From Pleurodeles waltl (lineage: Eukaryota > Chordata > Amphibia > Caudata > Salamandridae): a stretch of DNA of 64,000 nt. The notes under the pieces are model-generated. The model was given only the letters and a program-made list of their open reading frames with translations. It made no database searches and was not told where the DNA came from. Positions 48,106 through 58,932 of the stretch are shown piece by piece. The stretch is from the NCBI RefSeq assembly GCF_031143425.1, contig NC_090450.1, positions 169,191,486 through 169,255,485 on the forward strand, written 5' to 3'. A program made the position numbers and the translations under genes. Within the stretch, counting starts at the first letter, position 1. The number at the start of each line of letters is the position of its first letter.

Positions 48106-49288
48106 TATGTGTTGTGTCCTAGAGGGTTGCTGTGCAGTGTATATATGTAGGTTTTTGTACTTACCAACAAGTAGTCCATTGCCATACCGTCCATCCTGGA
48201 AGTGTTCATTGATGGTGCAGTGACGGAAGATGTATGCGTCATGTACACTCCCAGGATATTTTGCCACGATGTTGGTGATCAATCCCCGGTGATCGACAAT
48301 GGCCTGCACGTTGATGGAATGTGTGTGCTTCCTGTTGCAGTAGAGGTGTTCAGTTGCAGCAGGTGGCACAAGGCGTACATGTGTGCAGTCGATTGCACCA
48401 ATGACGTGTGGGAAGCTACTGATTGCGTAGAACCCCTGTTTAGTTTCCTGCTGCTTCTGCAGTGTGTTAGGGAAGCAGATGTGGCGGGTGTCAGTCGAAT
48501 GATGGCGTCCAGTACTTTGGGCAAAAAGGCGGAGAATGATGGTTGTGATATTCCGCCAACCAGAGCACCAGTTGTTTGAAAAGAGCCACTTGCCAGCATA
48601 TGAAGTACGGCAAGCAGCTTTGTTTCTGTTGGGATGGTGCGGGTGTCACCAAAGTGGGGGCCAACTGCTGTTCAATGTTTCGCAGCAGCTGCTGAATGGC
48701 CTGCCAGTTCCACCGGTACCTCTGTATGATGTCGTGTTCCCTGAGGCCCTGAAGGGTTGTTCTTGGGCGGAATATCCTCTCCTGCCTTCTGCGCTGCCTT
48801 TGGGGTCCCTGCTGGTGTTGTGGTAGCTGCTGTTGTTGCTGCTGGGCTCTGCGTCTGCGTGCACGCTGCATTAGAATCACCTCCATGGCTCCCTGTTGCT
48901 GCTCTGCTGCTCTGCTGTTTGTTCTCTGTGTTCTGATTAAATACAGGTGTGTTTGCCCCATTTTAACGCCTGCCCTGACCCAGGCGTTAAATTTTGATGC
49001 AAATCGGGCTGTGCATCATTTTCTGGCTCCGCCTCCCGGCCGTGTGTCATTTTTACCCGAAACCATAAATACGACGCACGGCCGTTTAAGCCATTTTTTG
49101 GACGGGAACACATATCTTGCATATAATTAACGCAAGGCGGGTTGCCGCATCCAAAAAATGACGCACACGGTGGAATTTTGTCATCCGCGGGCTCGGGCGT
49201 CAAAGTTTAAATACGGGGCAACGTTTTCGCTGACTGTGCGTCAAAACTTTTGACGCACAATCGGCGCAGACGGAGTATAAATATGCCC

Positions 49289-49451
49289 CTAGGATTCACT
49301 ACAGTGCCTTTAATTTGCAATTTTTTGTAACTTACTGAGCTAACTTTCTTGTGTGAATAGTGTTCCAAATGCAGTCCAATTTTAAGGGCTGCATGGGCCC
49401 ATACTGCTACAGTTCGATGTGGCAGCACTAGCACTCCATGCTTATATATGT

Positions 49452-49454
<3 letters not shown>
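49289..49454. other. Flank right of the Harbinger element
   Basis: Short stretch without features; it should be the former neighbour of the sequence ending at 25755. Confidence 0.4.

Positions 49455-49508
<54 letters not shown>
49455..49508. repeat. (TA)n microsatellite
   Basis: Uninterrupted TA dinucleotides over about 54 bp. Confidence 0.95.
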
Positions 49509-49510
<2 letters not shown>

Positions 49511-49990
49511 AGAAAAAAGCATCATGAGTGAAAATCCAGCATCAAACCATTTTGTACTACCTGAGGAAAGCGGAAGCCGAAACGTTATTGTGTAAAAATA
49601 TTTTTTATCTTTTGGTGAGACCATCTGTTTGAGTCACTTCTTTCTATGATATTTCCTTTTTTTGTGACTGATTGTATCCTTTGGGATCCGGAGTTTTGCC
49701 CTGGCTGGCTGTGGTTTTTATGTGATATCTCCAAACAGTGTCTCTAATTGCCCACAAGTCCAGCAAACATAAAGCAGCACACCAATTGTTTGTATCCAGT
49801 TTATTGGCACCATGAAAAACCACAACACATTTCAGCTACAATGCAGCCTTTGTCAAGTAAAAAGATACTTCCACGTGCTTACAATATAATCACTCTAGGT
49901 TTATGGGCAGAGATTAAATACTTTAACATCATGCTGGCGTATGGTCTAGCGGAGAGCACTGTAACGTAAACAACAATAGCATGCATTCAA
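49509..49990. mobile_element. Penelope-type terminal fragments with hammerhead-like motifs (candidate)
   Basis: At 49561-49583 (+) CTGAGGA is followed by a short GC...GC stem region and GAAAC. At about 49823-49860 (-) a weaker relative reads TTGACAAAGGCTGC, ATTG, then GCTGAAATG. Such CTGANGA/GAAAC modules sit in the terminal repeats of Penelope-like elements and their derivatives. The adjacency to (TA)n supports a short retrotransposed terminus. No coding sequence. Confidence 0.4.
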
Positions 49991-50019
49991 GTTTGATAAA
50001 TATGACCCTATGTACGTTG

Positions 50020-50693
50020 GTTCGAAAGATCATTGTAGGGCACACTTACCAAAAAGTCATGCAGCGCAGCAAGTCCCTTTGCTGTGCTGCACTCAGTGAC
50101 AGGGAAAGGTCTGAAATCCACCATATCTGACACAATACAGTACATTCCTGCCTTTTCCCAGCACTGGCGCACAATGTGCTTCCTAGCACCAACGCAGACA
50201 CTCTTGCACCATGGTGCAAGGGTGCCATCATTGTAAGCAGTATTGTTTATGCAGGAAGGGACATCTTCTTGTGCCAAACAATCCCTGGCGCCTCTTTCCT
50301 CTTTCGACATGTGCTCTATTCTACAGCACACATAGAAAGAGGAAAAAACGTCAAGAAATAAGTTTCTCTTCATTACGCCTCACCTGGGTGGCTTAGCAGT
50401 TTTGGAGCATTCCCAGGTCTACCACTTATGGTAAATCTAGGAATGTGTCAAAATCTATGAGTGTTGCATGGAAACACCCACGCACCACCCACGGAACACC
50501 TCCATGGGACAGAGTAACTCAGCGATTTACGCTGCATTGCATTACTCTGGATTTATCTAGCCTCTCAGGACCACGAAAGGTGGCCTTCCATGGCTCTATA
50601 AACTAAAATTGCGTTTAAGGGTTTTGTCGATTTGCGTGGTGCAAATGCAACACAATCCTTTAATAAATCTGCCTCTCATTATCCAAGCTGAGG
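50020..50693 (-). mobile_element. Short dispersed element, same family as 60265-60908
   Basis: Shared blocks in opposite orientation to 60265-60908 include TGCTGCGCTG/CAGCGCAGCA, TTGCACCATGGTGCAAGG, GAAAGAGGA next to TTCTACAGCACAC, and GCATTGCATTACTCTG. The right edge AATAAATCTGCC resembles a MITE terminus. I could not define both ends or a target duplication. Confidence 0.5.
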
Positions 50694-50704
50694 TAAGATA
50701 CAGG

Positions 50705-51106
50705 TGTGTCGTCTGACAAGCAGATGTGAAGTGTTTTTATTTACTTATTGGACTTTGGTTTAGACTATTCAAATGAAGTGATACACATTAAACCTTCTAC
50801 ACTTTCATCTCTCAGGGACAAAACCAAGAGGGGGTAAGCCCTCACCTCTTGTGAACCAAAAATAATTAAAAGTAGATTAATGTGTCAGGAACAATAGTTA
50901 ATTAATCCAATCACTGTGATTGCTGTGTAGTGCGGCCTTTGCACTGTCAGGCTGTGCATAATATACACGCAGCATACGGCTACATGCAGTATTCACACTG
51001 GCCGGGTTAACCAGCCTGCACCTTTATTTTATAATTTGTCATGTTGGGCGGCCCACGTGAACCCGAGCCGCAACAAAGTATAGTAGAGCTTGGGTGGCTC
51101 TCTACA
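50705..51106 (-). repeat. 3' LTR of the Gypsy element (approximate)
   Basis: On the minus strand a polypurine tract (ATGGGAGGGA, 51116-51107) immediately precedes TGTAGAGAGCC, the usual order before a 3' LTR. An AATAAA lies about 80 bp inside. The far edge at 50705 (GACACA) is a guess from the CA rule. Confidence 0.45.
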
Positions 51107-51478
51107 TCCCTCCCATGTTTTATTTAACCAGTCCCAACCCCTTAAAGAAATAGAAGAGGAAAAAGGACAGAAAGGAAAAATGAGAACCCAGAAAATATTT
51201 AGGAACACGCAATAACTACACACAGAGGTCATACAGGAAAACTGCACGCTCCTCATCCAGAAGGAACACACGCAACCAATGAACAGGTCTCATCTTAACA
51301 TGCAAAGTCTCTCAGTCTCTGGTGAGACGCCGGGTTGGGCCTCAGATGGTACGGACCATTACGACTCTCCCGCTCTCCACTGGTGGGCTCGGCTGCAGGC
51401 AGCGACACCGCTGGCCCCAACCACAGGGGCTACCTCGGCTCATCACGGTCCCAAACTTCTCCAGGATCTTCTTCTTCT

Positions 51479-54384
51479 TCATCTCCACCAGTGCTCCTGC
51501 TGGGCACTTCGATTCTCCGGAACCAAGAAACATTGCGGGTTATTTGTCGCCCTCCTCGCCGGGCAGTTACCATGGTTCCCCACACCCTTGATACAGTCCA
51601 TTCCTTGGGTCCGTCGCAGTACTGAACTTAGGCCCAGAACGGCAATCCTTCCCCACCACTTGGTCACCCACTTGAATGTCCGGTCTCCTCGCCCTCCACC
51701 CATCACTGGCCCATTTGTTAGCCTTCTCTTATTCTGGACTGCCTCGACATCCAACTCTTCCAATTGCCATTGGGATTCAGCAGGTATACAATGCCTGGGC
51801 AGGGGCAGCCAGAACATTACGGCTGCGGGTGCACATCCAGTGGTACTATGAGGCGTCTGTCGATATGCCCGTAGAAACCTGTACAAACACCACGCCGCAT
51901 CTTCCCCTTGGTCAACCCCAATGGGTGGAGCTCTATTGAGGGTTCTCATGAATCTTTCGACGTCCCCATTGGCCTGAGGCCAATAGGGAGTGATCCGTCT
52001 GTGATGGATGGCAAGCAGCTGCAGGCATACTCTAAACTATTGCCCCTGGAAGGGCAGACCGTTGTCAGTATGGACTTCTTCCGGGAGACCCACCATGGCG
52101 AATGTCTTTTTGACCAGTGGTTCGACCTGCTCAAAAGCTGTCGATGCAACCAGGTCAAACACTCGGAAACGGGTGTATGAGTCAATCTTCACAAGAGTCA
52201 GAAGCCCATCGGGAAAACTCACAAAATCCATGCTTATCTTGGTCCACGGCTTAGTGACAGGGGCCTCAGTGATGACAGGAGCACTTGGTGGATCACCAGC
52301 GGTAATGGCACATGAATGGCACCTCCTCACAAGCTCATCCACGGCAGTGTCCATTCTAGGAAACCAGACCTTACTCCGGAGGCATGCCTTAGTCTTGGCT
52401 GCCCCTTGATGGGCCAACTCTACCACTCGAACCTAGAGACCTTGGGAAATCACTATCCTCTGGCCACGCAGAGAAAGACCATTACCCCCAATGGACAGTT
52501 CATTCCTGATCTTCCAGGTCAGCTGTATAGCGAGCCGTTCACTGTAATCAAGGCACCTGCTACCATTGAGAAAATGTTTCCACTCTCTATGTGCTAAAGC
52601 TTCTTTCGCATTACCAATGACATGATCTTGGGCAAAGGTGTCAGATATCTTGGCCAATGTCATGGCTGCCAGGCACGCTGCTTTTATCTTGGACCTCACC
52701 AGGCAGGGACTTCTGGGGGTGTTGTGAGCGATAGTCTGCGGGGTTGTTGACGTGGGACCGGTAGGCAATGCAGAACCAGTAGGGAACCAGTAGGGCTGTA
52801 ATAACTCAGTACATCCCCCAATCCTGGGAGGGGCCAGACGGGCAGACCCAGAGGTTTGTGGTCTGTGTCTACCTGAAATTCATGTCCATACAAATACAGA
52901 TGAAAATGTTGACACACCCAGCGGATAGCAAGCACCTCCCTCTTGATTTGAGCGTACCTGGTCTCTGTTGATAACAACGCTCTACTCGCATACACCACCG
53001 GCACCCATTCTTGGTCCTTCCGTTTTTGTAGCAGGACTGCACCCAGCCCCACAGGACTGGTTTCCATGACCACTTTGGTTTTTTTCTTTGGGTGGAAGTA
53101 GGCCATCATTGCCCTGCCCAGCAGGGCTGTACTTGATACTTTGAAATGCCTGGTTTTCGCTCCAGTCCCATGTTCTACCCACCTTCATGAGTTGCCACAG
53201 GCGCTAAGCCATGGTGGCTAATTAGGGATTGAAACACCCACAGTAGGTACCCATCCCTAAGAAACTTCGCACCTCAGTCACATTGTCTGGTAGGGAGGCG
53301 TTCCTGGTGGCAGCCGCTTTCTTGTGGTCTACTTGCAGCCTTTCACAGGAGAATATATATCCAAAGAACTCGACTGAGTTCTTGTAGAAGTTGCACTTCT
53401 TTCGGTGAAGGGTGAGGCCGGCCTCCGCCAGACATCGGAGCATGGCTTGTAAACTATGATAATGGTCTTCCAATGTTTCTGAGTAGATGAGGATGTCATC
53501 AGTCAGGTTGAGCACCCCTTGTTGTCCTGACAGCGTTTCCCTTATGGCGTTCTGAAAAACCTCTGTGGCAGAGGATATCCTGAAGCACAGCCTTGTGTAT
53601 CTGCGATGCCCCACGTGTGTGGAGAGCGCTGTGAAGTTTCGACTATCAGTGGCCTATTAAAGCTGATGATAGCCAGCATTCAGATCCAGTTTGGAGAACC
53701 ACTGGGCTCCATTCAGGTCAACATTAATGTCATCCATAGTGGGCGTAATGTGCCTTTTTCTCTTGATGGCGCTGTTCAGGAAACGCATGTCCACACACAG
53801 ACGGATAGCACCTGGCTGCTTTGGCTTCAGAGCAATCACTAATGGCGATACCTACGGTTGGGCCTTGTGACCTTTTCAAACACACCCTGGTCCTCCAGGA
53901 CTTGCAACTCCTTCTTCACGGTCAAATGCAGATGAAACGGGACCCTGCGATGACGAAGCACCATGGGCTGTACATTTGGGTCAATGGGTAACTTGAATTG
54001 TTTCCCTTTTAGTTTACCTACGTCATTAAAGAGTTGTGGGACTTCGTTCAGCACAGAGTCCGTCTGTGCATCATGGACATGTTGAGCAAAGAAGCCCAAC
54101 TCGAGGTCCTCGGCTGTGTGGCATCCGAGCAGTGTCCCATGAGTCCCTTCAACCACATGGAACTTTTCTTTTGTCGCTCGCCCTCTGCAGGAGACCATTT
54201 CTTCGATGGCACCTCTGAGGGGCAGCAGTTCACGCCCATCATATGTATAGATCTTGGTATGACAGGTCATGAACTCCGGCAATGGTGACAGCTGGTGATA
54301 CTGGCCAATGTCCATGACATTGACTGATGCTCCCGTATCAATGAGGACAGTCACCGGGGAACCGTTAATGTCCAATGGGCACAT
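51479..54384 (-). pseudogene. Gypsy pol remnant: protease, RT, RNase H, integrase
   Basis: Protease: VTVLIDTGASVNVMD with the DTGA active site (about 54350-54305). RT: VLRHRRVPFHL, then after a frameshift at about 53839 IRLCVDMRFLN, FSKLDLNAGYHQL with a stop, GHRRYTRLCF, LTDDILIYS (about 53500) and LTLHRKKCNF. RNase H: KKTKVVMETSPVGLGAVL (Asp position altered to Glu), YASRALLSTETRYAQIKRE, HKPLG (53090-52850). Integrase: AHQG...CHSC zinc finger (52420-52320), WTKISMDFVSF, EVHTDNGLPF, then in a shifted frame ITPYWPQANGDVERFMR with the catalytic Glu, and FLRAYRQTPHSTTG (51880). Each domain is recognisable, but at least five frame breaks separate them. Confidence 0.8.
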
Positions 54385-54539
54385 GGCGGTGGGCGCCGCT
54401 TCTGCCAGCCAGCAAACTAAATGATTATGTCCCCCTCATCTTCATCCTCGTAATGCACGCTCCTGGTTTCACCTCTCCACCATCCGCTCCTGCTCGGCCT
54501 TCCCCTGCTAGCTGCCGCACAGCCATCACTTTTGTCGCG

Positions 54540-55149
54540 GCCAACTTCTACTTTTGTCGCCCCCCTCTACATATCTTCACGAAGTGATTCATCTTTCTGC
54601 ATTTGCACAGATCTTTCCCTTCCCTGGGCAGCTTCCTGGCATGGGGTGTTCCACAACTGCCACACTCCCTGCCGACTTGCTTTGGTTGACACAATGAGCG
54701 TTGGTTGTGTTGGCATGTTTGTAGGGCCTACACCTGTTCTTCCTTTACAACCTGCGAGTGCATGGAGTTGGGCTTCAAAGCACCTTGTTCCCTAGCAGCG
54801 GCCATGGCATCAGCTCTACTGGCCGATAGTTCATGGGAGCAAGCCAGAACCAGTAACTCGTCGAGGGTGATCCCGGGTTGCCTTAGGATGAGCTTATGCA
54901 GCATGTTCGACCTGCATCCCTGGTTGATTTGCACTCGGATATCTTCATGCTGGTTGAGGCCCACACAGTGCTCGCCAGTTTGCGCAGCGTTGCATAAAAC
55001 ATATCAATGGATTCCATGTCAGTTTGTTGTGCCTGTCTGAGCTTAAACCTCTCATAGTCTGGGTTCAACTGGGGATCAAAATATAGGTTCAGCAGCATCA
55101 AAATCGTCTGGAGCCCCTGGGTTGGGCAGTGCCCTTCGACAAGCAGCAA
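54540..55149 (-). pseudogene. Gypsy gag remnant with zinc knuckles
   Basis: Capsid-like text includes LNLYFDPQLNPDYERFKLRQ, SIDMFYATLRKLA (55010-54970) and, after a frameshift, LILRQPGITLDELLVLA. Two degenerate zinc knuckles follow: CGSCGTPH and CKCRKMNHFVKIC (about 54670-54580). Gag would package the element RNA. Confidence 0.65.
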
Positions 55150-55956
55150 CGAACTTTTTCCAAAATTATTTAGAAATGTTCAATTTTCGCTTCCCAGCAT
55201 CTTTTCGATTTTCTCGATTAAACAGTTTTTATATATTTACCGTTTAGATATATTTATTGCAACGTTAAACCATACGTATGTCTCTAAGGGTGAAGTTATT
55301 ACAAATAATATAGATACGTGCTGAAAAAGCGACAAGAAACTCATAGCTCGGCAATTTTATTACAATTATTCAAAACTTTGGAGTGTTAAGTACTCTCCAG
55401 TAGATGGCAGACGAAGACTAAAAAATGTGTTTTAGAAATGGAGCACACTTTTCCTGTTAAGACCCAGTATTTCCGGTTTGACCTACTTGTCAATTAAAGC
55501 TTAATCAGTACAAAATCAAACGAGTATACAAGCAAAAGGATAGACAAAAAAAAATCAAATACTGAAAGTAAATCACAAAACGAAAGTACACGCCCTTGTA
55601 GGTAATGGTGCGCGTTATGAATTCTGTATTAATAATACATTGAAATAAAGTCGTCTCCAATTCTGTAATTATTTGCCTTTCAGAAAACTGTTTTTTCATC
55701 GATTTGTAATAATTACATTAAAAACATTTCTGGCCAAATGTGGATTTGAACAACAACGATTAAATAAACACACAAAGCCTTAGCAACATGGGTTGATCAG
55801 ACCAGAAATACAATTTTAAATGGAAACATAGCCTTATGACACGCTATTCACTGTAACCGCAGATTTCCCACTAGGACCCACAAGAAATAACAGAATCTAA
55901 ATGAATAACCAATTTGCAATGAAAACGGAAAGAATCAGCACTTGTGTGTACTTATA
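55150..55956. other. AT-rich sequence without genes
   Basis: Unrelated to the Gypsy element; no frame, splice signal or repeat is supported. It continues at 57519 after the Tc1-like element, so it is the host or older target sequence. Confidence 0.4.
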
Positions 55957-57518
55957 CAGGGAGTGCAGAATTATTAGGCAAATTAGTATTTTGACCACAT
56001 CATCCTCTTTATGCATGTCGTCTTACTCCAAGCTGTATAGGCTCGAAAGCCTACTACCAATTAAGCATATTAGGTGATGTGCATCTCTGTAATGAGAAGG
56101 GGTGTGGTCTAATGACATCAACACCCTATATCAGGTGTGCATAATTATTAGGCAACTTCCTTTCCTTTGGCAAAATGGGTCAAAAGAAGGACTTGACAGG
56201 CTCAGAAAAGTCAAAAATAGTGAGATATCTTGCAGAGGGATGCAGCACTCTTAAAATTGCAAAGCTTCTGAAGCGTGATCATCGAACAATCAAGCGTTTC
56301 ATTCAAAATAGTCAACAGGGTCGCAAGAAGCGTGTGGAAAAACCAAGGCGCAAAATAACTGCCCATGAACTGAGAAAAGTCAAGCATGCAGCTGCCACGA
56401 TGCCACTTGCCACCAGTTTGACCATATTTCAGAGCTGCAACATCACTGGAGTGCCCAAAAGCACAAGGTGTGCAATACTCAGAGACATGGCCAAGGTAAG
56501 AAAGGCTGAAAGACGACCACCACTGAACAAGACACACAAGCTGAAACGTCAAGACTGGGCCAAGAAATATCTCAAGACCGATTTTTCTAAGGTTTTATGG
56601 ACTGATGAAATGAGAGTGAGTCTTGATGGGCCAGATGGATGGGCCCGTGGCTGGATTGGTAAAGGGCAGAGAGCTCCAGTCCGACTCAGACGCCAGCAAG
56701 GTGGAGGTGGAGTACTGGTTTGGGCTGGTATCATCAAAGATGAGCTTGTGGGGCCTTTTCGGGTTGAGGATGGAGTCAAGCTCAACTCCCAGTCCTACTG
56801 CCAGTTCCTGGAAGACACCTTCTTCAAGCAGTGGTACAGGAAGAAGTCTGCATCCTTCAAGAAAAACATGATTTTCATGCAGGACAATGCTCCATCACAC
56901 GCGTCCAAGTACTCCACAGCGTGGCTGGCAAGAAAGGGTATAAAAGAAGGAAATCTAATGACATGGCCTCCTTGTTCACCTGATCTGAACCCCATTGAGA
57001 ACCTGTGGTCCATCATCAAATGTGAGATTTACAAGGAGGGAAAACAGTACACCTCTCTGAACAGTGTCTGGGAGGCTGTGGTTGCTGCTGCACGCAATGT
57101 TGATGGTGAACAGATCAAAACACTGACAGAATCCATGGATGGCAGGCTTTTGAGTGTCCTTGCAAAGAAAGGTGGCTATATTGGTCACTGATTTGTTTTT
57201 GTTTTGTTTTTGAATGTCAGAAATGTATATTTGTGAATGTTGAGATGTTATATTGGTTTCACTGGTAATAATAAATAATTGAAATGGGTATATATTTTTT
57301 TTTGTTAAGTTGCCTAATAATTATGCACAGTAATAGTCACCTGCACACACAGATATCCCCCTAACATAGCTAAAACTAAAAACAAACTAAAAACTACTTC
57401 CAAAAATATTCAGCTTTGATATTAATGAGTTTTTTGGGTTCATTGAGAACATGGTTGTTGTTCAATAATAAAATTAATCCTCAAAAATACAACTTGCCTA
57501 ATAATTCTGCACTCCCTG
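55957..57518 (+). mobile_element. Intact Tc1/mariner-type transposon (DD37E, TRT-like), 1562 bp
   Basis: It begins CAGGGAGTGCAGAATTATTA and ends with the inverse, with TA on both sides (55955-55956, 57519-57520). Second copies of the repeat motif lie internally (ATAATTATTAGGCAAC near 56141 and GTTGCCTAATAATTATG near 57310), the IR/DR arrangement. It has one uninterrupted transposase frame. I recognise the ends and protein as matching the DD37E TRT family of vertebrate Tc1-like elements, known for recent activity and horizontal spread; that identification is from memory. Confidence 0.93.
56175..57191 (+). CDS. Tc1-like DD37E transposase, 338 residues, intact
   Basis: The protein cuts and pastes the element at TA sites in the nucleus. 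Residues 1-105 hold two helix-turn-helix units, a paired-like DNA-binding region (KIVRYLAEGCSTLKIAKLL; then PKSTRCAILRDM), separated by a basic linker (QGRKKRVEKPRRKI, 48-61) that could serve as an AT-hook-like contact or nuclear signal. The DDE domain has Asp144 (LWTDEMRV), Asp237 (FMQDNAPSH) and Glu275 (DLNPIENLW); the 37-residue gap between the last two gives DD37E. A Gly-rich patch (QQGGGGVLVWAG, 174-185) is typical. ATG at 56175 lies about 25 bp after the inner repeat and is the first in frame; TGA ends at 57191. Length is normal for the family and no lesion is visible. Confidence 0.95.
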   Translation: MGQKKDLTGSEKSKIVRYLAEGCSTLKIAKLLKRDHRTIKRFIQNSQQGRKKRVEKPRRKITAHELRKVKHAAATMPLATSLTIFQSCNITGVPKSTRCAILRDMAKVRKAERRPPLNKTHKLKRQDWAKKYLKTDFSKVLWTDEMRVSLDGPDGWARGWIGKGQRAPVRLRRQQGGGGVLVWAGIIKDELVGPFRVEDGVKLNSQSYCQFLEDTFFKQWYRKKSASFKKNMIFMQDNAPSHASKYSTAWLARKGIKEGNLMTWPPCSPDLNPIENLWSIIKCEIYKEGKQYTSLNSVWEAVVAAARNVDGEQIKTLTESMDGRLLSVLAKKGGYIGH

Positions 57519-57520
57519 TA

Positions 57521-58159
57521 GTATGTTTGCGGTTTGACCGCTAAAAAATTACTATTAAAATACATGTCGTTTTTTAATGAATTTATCATTTGACCTAAAA
57601 AATCAAGTCACTGATTTTTCTTTTTAGATGTTTGGTCATAGTCAGATGTGGTTTTCCGGTGTTTTCATAACTTCCGGAATGTTGTGATAATCATGGGCGT
57701 AGGAAGTGTGGGGAATGCAGGGGATTTATCCCCCTCTCCTTCAGATTTTGGATGGCAGATTGTGATGGACAAAGGCGGAGGGACAAAGTGACCAAAGTAT
57801 TATCCCACTCATCTCCATCCTTGGCAGATCCATAAGCATAAGACAACTCTACCTAAATGGCCCTTCTCTTGACCTGTCACCACCTACAGATCAGATCACT
57901 TCCAAAGCTTCATGTTACAGCTGCCTACAGCCATCACCTGTGGAGAAAAAGGGAGAGGATGTAACACCTGGGTTTGCTGTCTGCTTCCAGCCCACGTCTA
58001 TCGAGGTCAGGGATCTTCATGCACCAGCACCTGCCAGGCTCTCCCAGGATCAGGATCATCTAGCACCACAGCCCCTTCTCAGCACTACCCTACCTGTAAC
58101 TTGACGTCTAGACTGTACGGCATAGAAGAAGCTGCAGGCCTTATGGTGCCTGTGTGCAG
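57521..58159. other. Unassigned sequence
   Basis: No supported gene. An 86-codon frame at 57912-58172 is Ser/Thr/Cys-rich without a motif. Confidence 0.3.
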
Positions 58160-58225
<66 letters not shown>

Positions 58226-58230
58226 CAGAC

Positions 58231-58322
<92 letters not shown>
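58160..58322. repeat. (ATAG)n microsatellite
   Basis: About 40 tetranucleotide units, interrupted once by ACAGACAG near 58223-58231. Antisense frames of Ile-Tyr-Leu-Ser repeats are artefacts. Confidence 0.97.
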
Positions 58323-58543
58323 GTATGTTCCTCCAAATGCAGCATTGCTGGTCCGCTGCCTGACTGCTGGCAGTGCCGGTTTTGGGCATCTTGCCACTTC
58401 ACATCCTTTGAAATTCCCTCCACTCATCGCCAGAAAGAAGTACTGGCACTCTATGTGTGATACATACTAATGCTGCTACAATAAAGGAATTTTCATCAAC
58501 ACACGTTGCCGAGTGGCGCTATTTCTTCAAGGGAAGGAGTGTA

Positions 58544-58605
<62 letters not shown>

Positions 58606-58868
58606 CTAAATTTAGGATAACGATGCTCAAACTTAACCTCACTTCACTTCACTTGTCTTAGGTGTATGAATTAAATTTCACAGGAAGTCACAATTGTTTT
58701 GTTTGTTTACAAAACTCTTTGTGAAACTCTCATTTTGTCATACAGCACCCTATTTTATGTCAAACCTAACATTTCAAACGTATATAACCCTTTATGTGAG
58801 AAAACACATTCCTAATGATTAATAACGCAATACGTTTGTTCGAAATATATATATATATAATATATATA

Positions 58869-58932
<64 letters not shown>

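Larger units (their letters stand above)
36675..48886 (-). pseudogene. Harbinger DDE transposase (HARBI1-like), intron split by Penelope elements
   Basis: Exon 1 (48886-48165) begins MEVILMQRARRRR with a Gln-rich basic N-terminus. It then gives NIEQQLAPTLVTP, LASGSFQTT, GGISQPSFS, HVIGAIDCTHVRL (first catalytic Asp, codon 48390-48388) and KYPGSVHDAYIFR. A GGTAAGTAC donor follows. Exon 2 (37057-36675) after CTCTTGCAG gives GYGIQPW, RAYNEAHRRT, FGILKSRFRCLD and CAILHNI, all HARBI1 landmarks, then an acidic tail. The exons join in phase. Damage: two single-base frameshifts (near 48640 and 48485). The expected GD at the exon junction reads AH (His codon 37055-37053), and the catalytic Glu before RTFG is Lys (AAG, 36950-36948). 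So at least two of three catalytic acids appear lost. The intron, normally about 0.6 kb, now holds 10.5 kb of Penelope sequence. Confidence 0.8.
25756..49288. mobile_element. Large three-gene Harbinger transposon with nested Penelope insertions
   Basis: The left end GGGCCCATATTTATAC and right end GTATAAATATGCCC are flanked by CTA at 25753-25755 and 49289-49291 (the last C of CCCC is counted in the duplication). Subterminal regions on both sides are full of GACGC/GCGTC words. Between them lie two Myb/SANT-like genes and a HARBI1-like DDE transposase. Subtracting the Penelope block (37634-48105 and one 12-bp duplication) leaves about 13.0 kb. Harbinger elements usually encode a transposase plus one Myb-like protein; a third gene and this size are unusual. 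Unity of the element is inferred from the ends and should be tested on other copies. Confidence 0.65.
50705..55149 (-). mobile_element. Ty3/Gypsy retrotransposon (Mag-like), 5'-truncated and decayed
   Basis: Minus-strand order is gag, zinc knuckles, protease, RT, RNase H, integrase, polypurine tract and LTR, a canonical Gypsy layout. The sequence breaks off inside gag at about 55149 where AT-rich unrelated DNA begins, so the 5' LTR is missing. Frameshifts and stops break every domain. The RT box TDDILIYS and the double zinc knuckle suggest the Mag-like branch; that placement is tentative. Confidence 0.8.

Noticed and set aside
49997..50011. ATAAATATGACCC as a left end of the repeat at 50020-50693
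   Set aside because: It has the orientation of a right end, so it cannot bound that element on the left; the partner was not found.
51279..51851. Plus-strand 190-codon frame
   Set aside because: Antisense of the Gypsy integrase C-terminal region.
58056..58427. Minus-strand frames of 82-123 codons with Ile-Tyr-Leu-Ser repeats
   Set aside because: They are translations of the (ATAG)n microsatellite.
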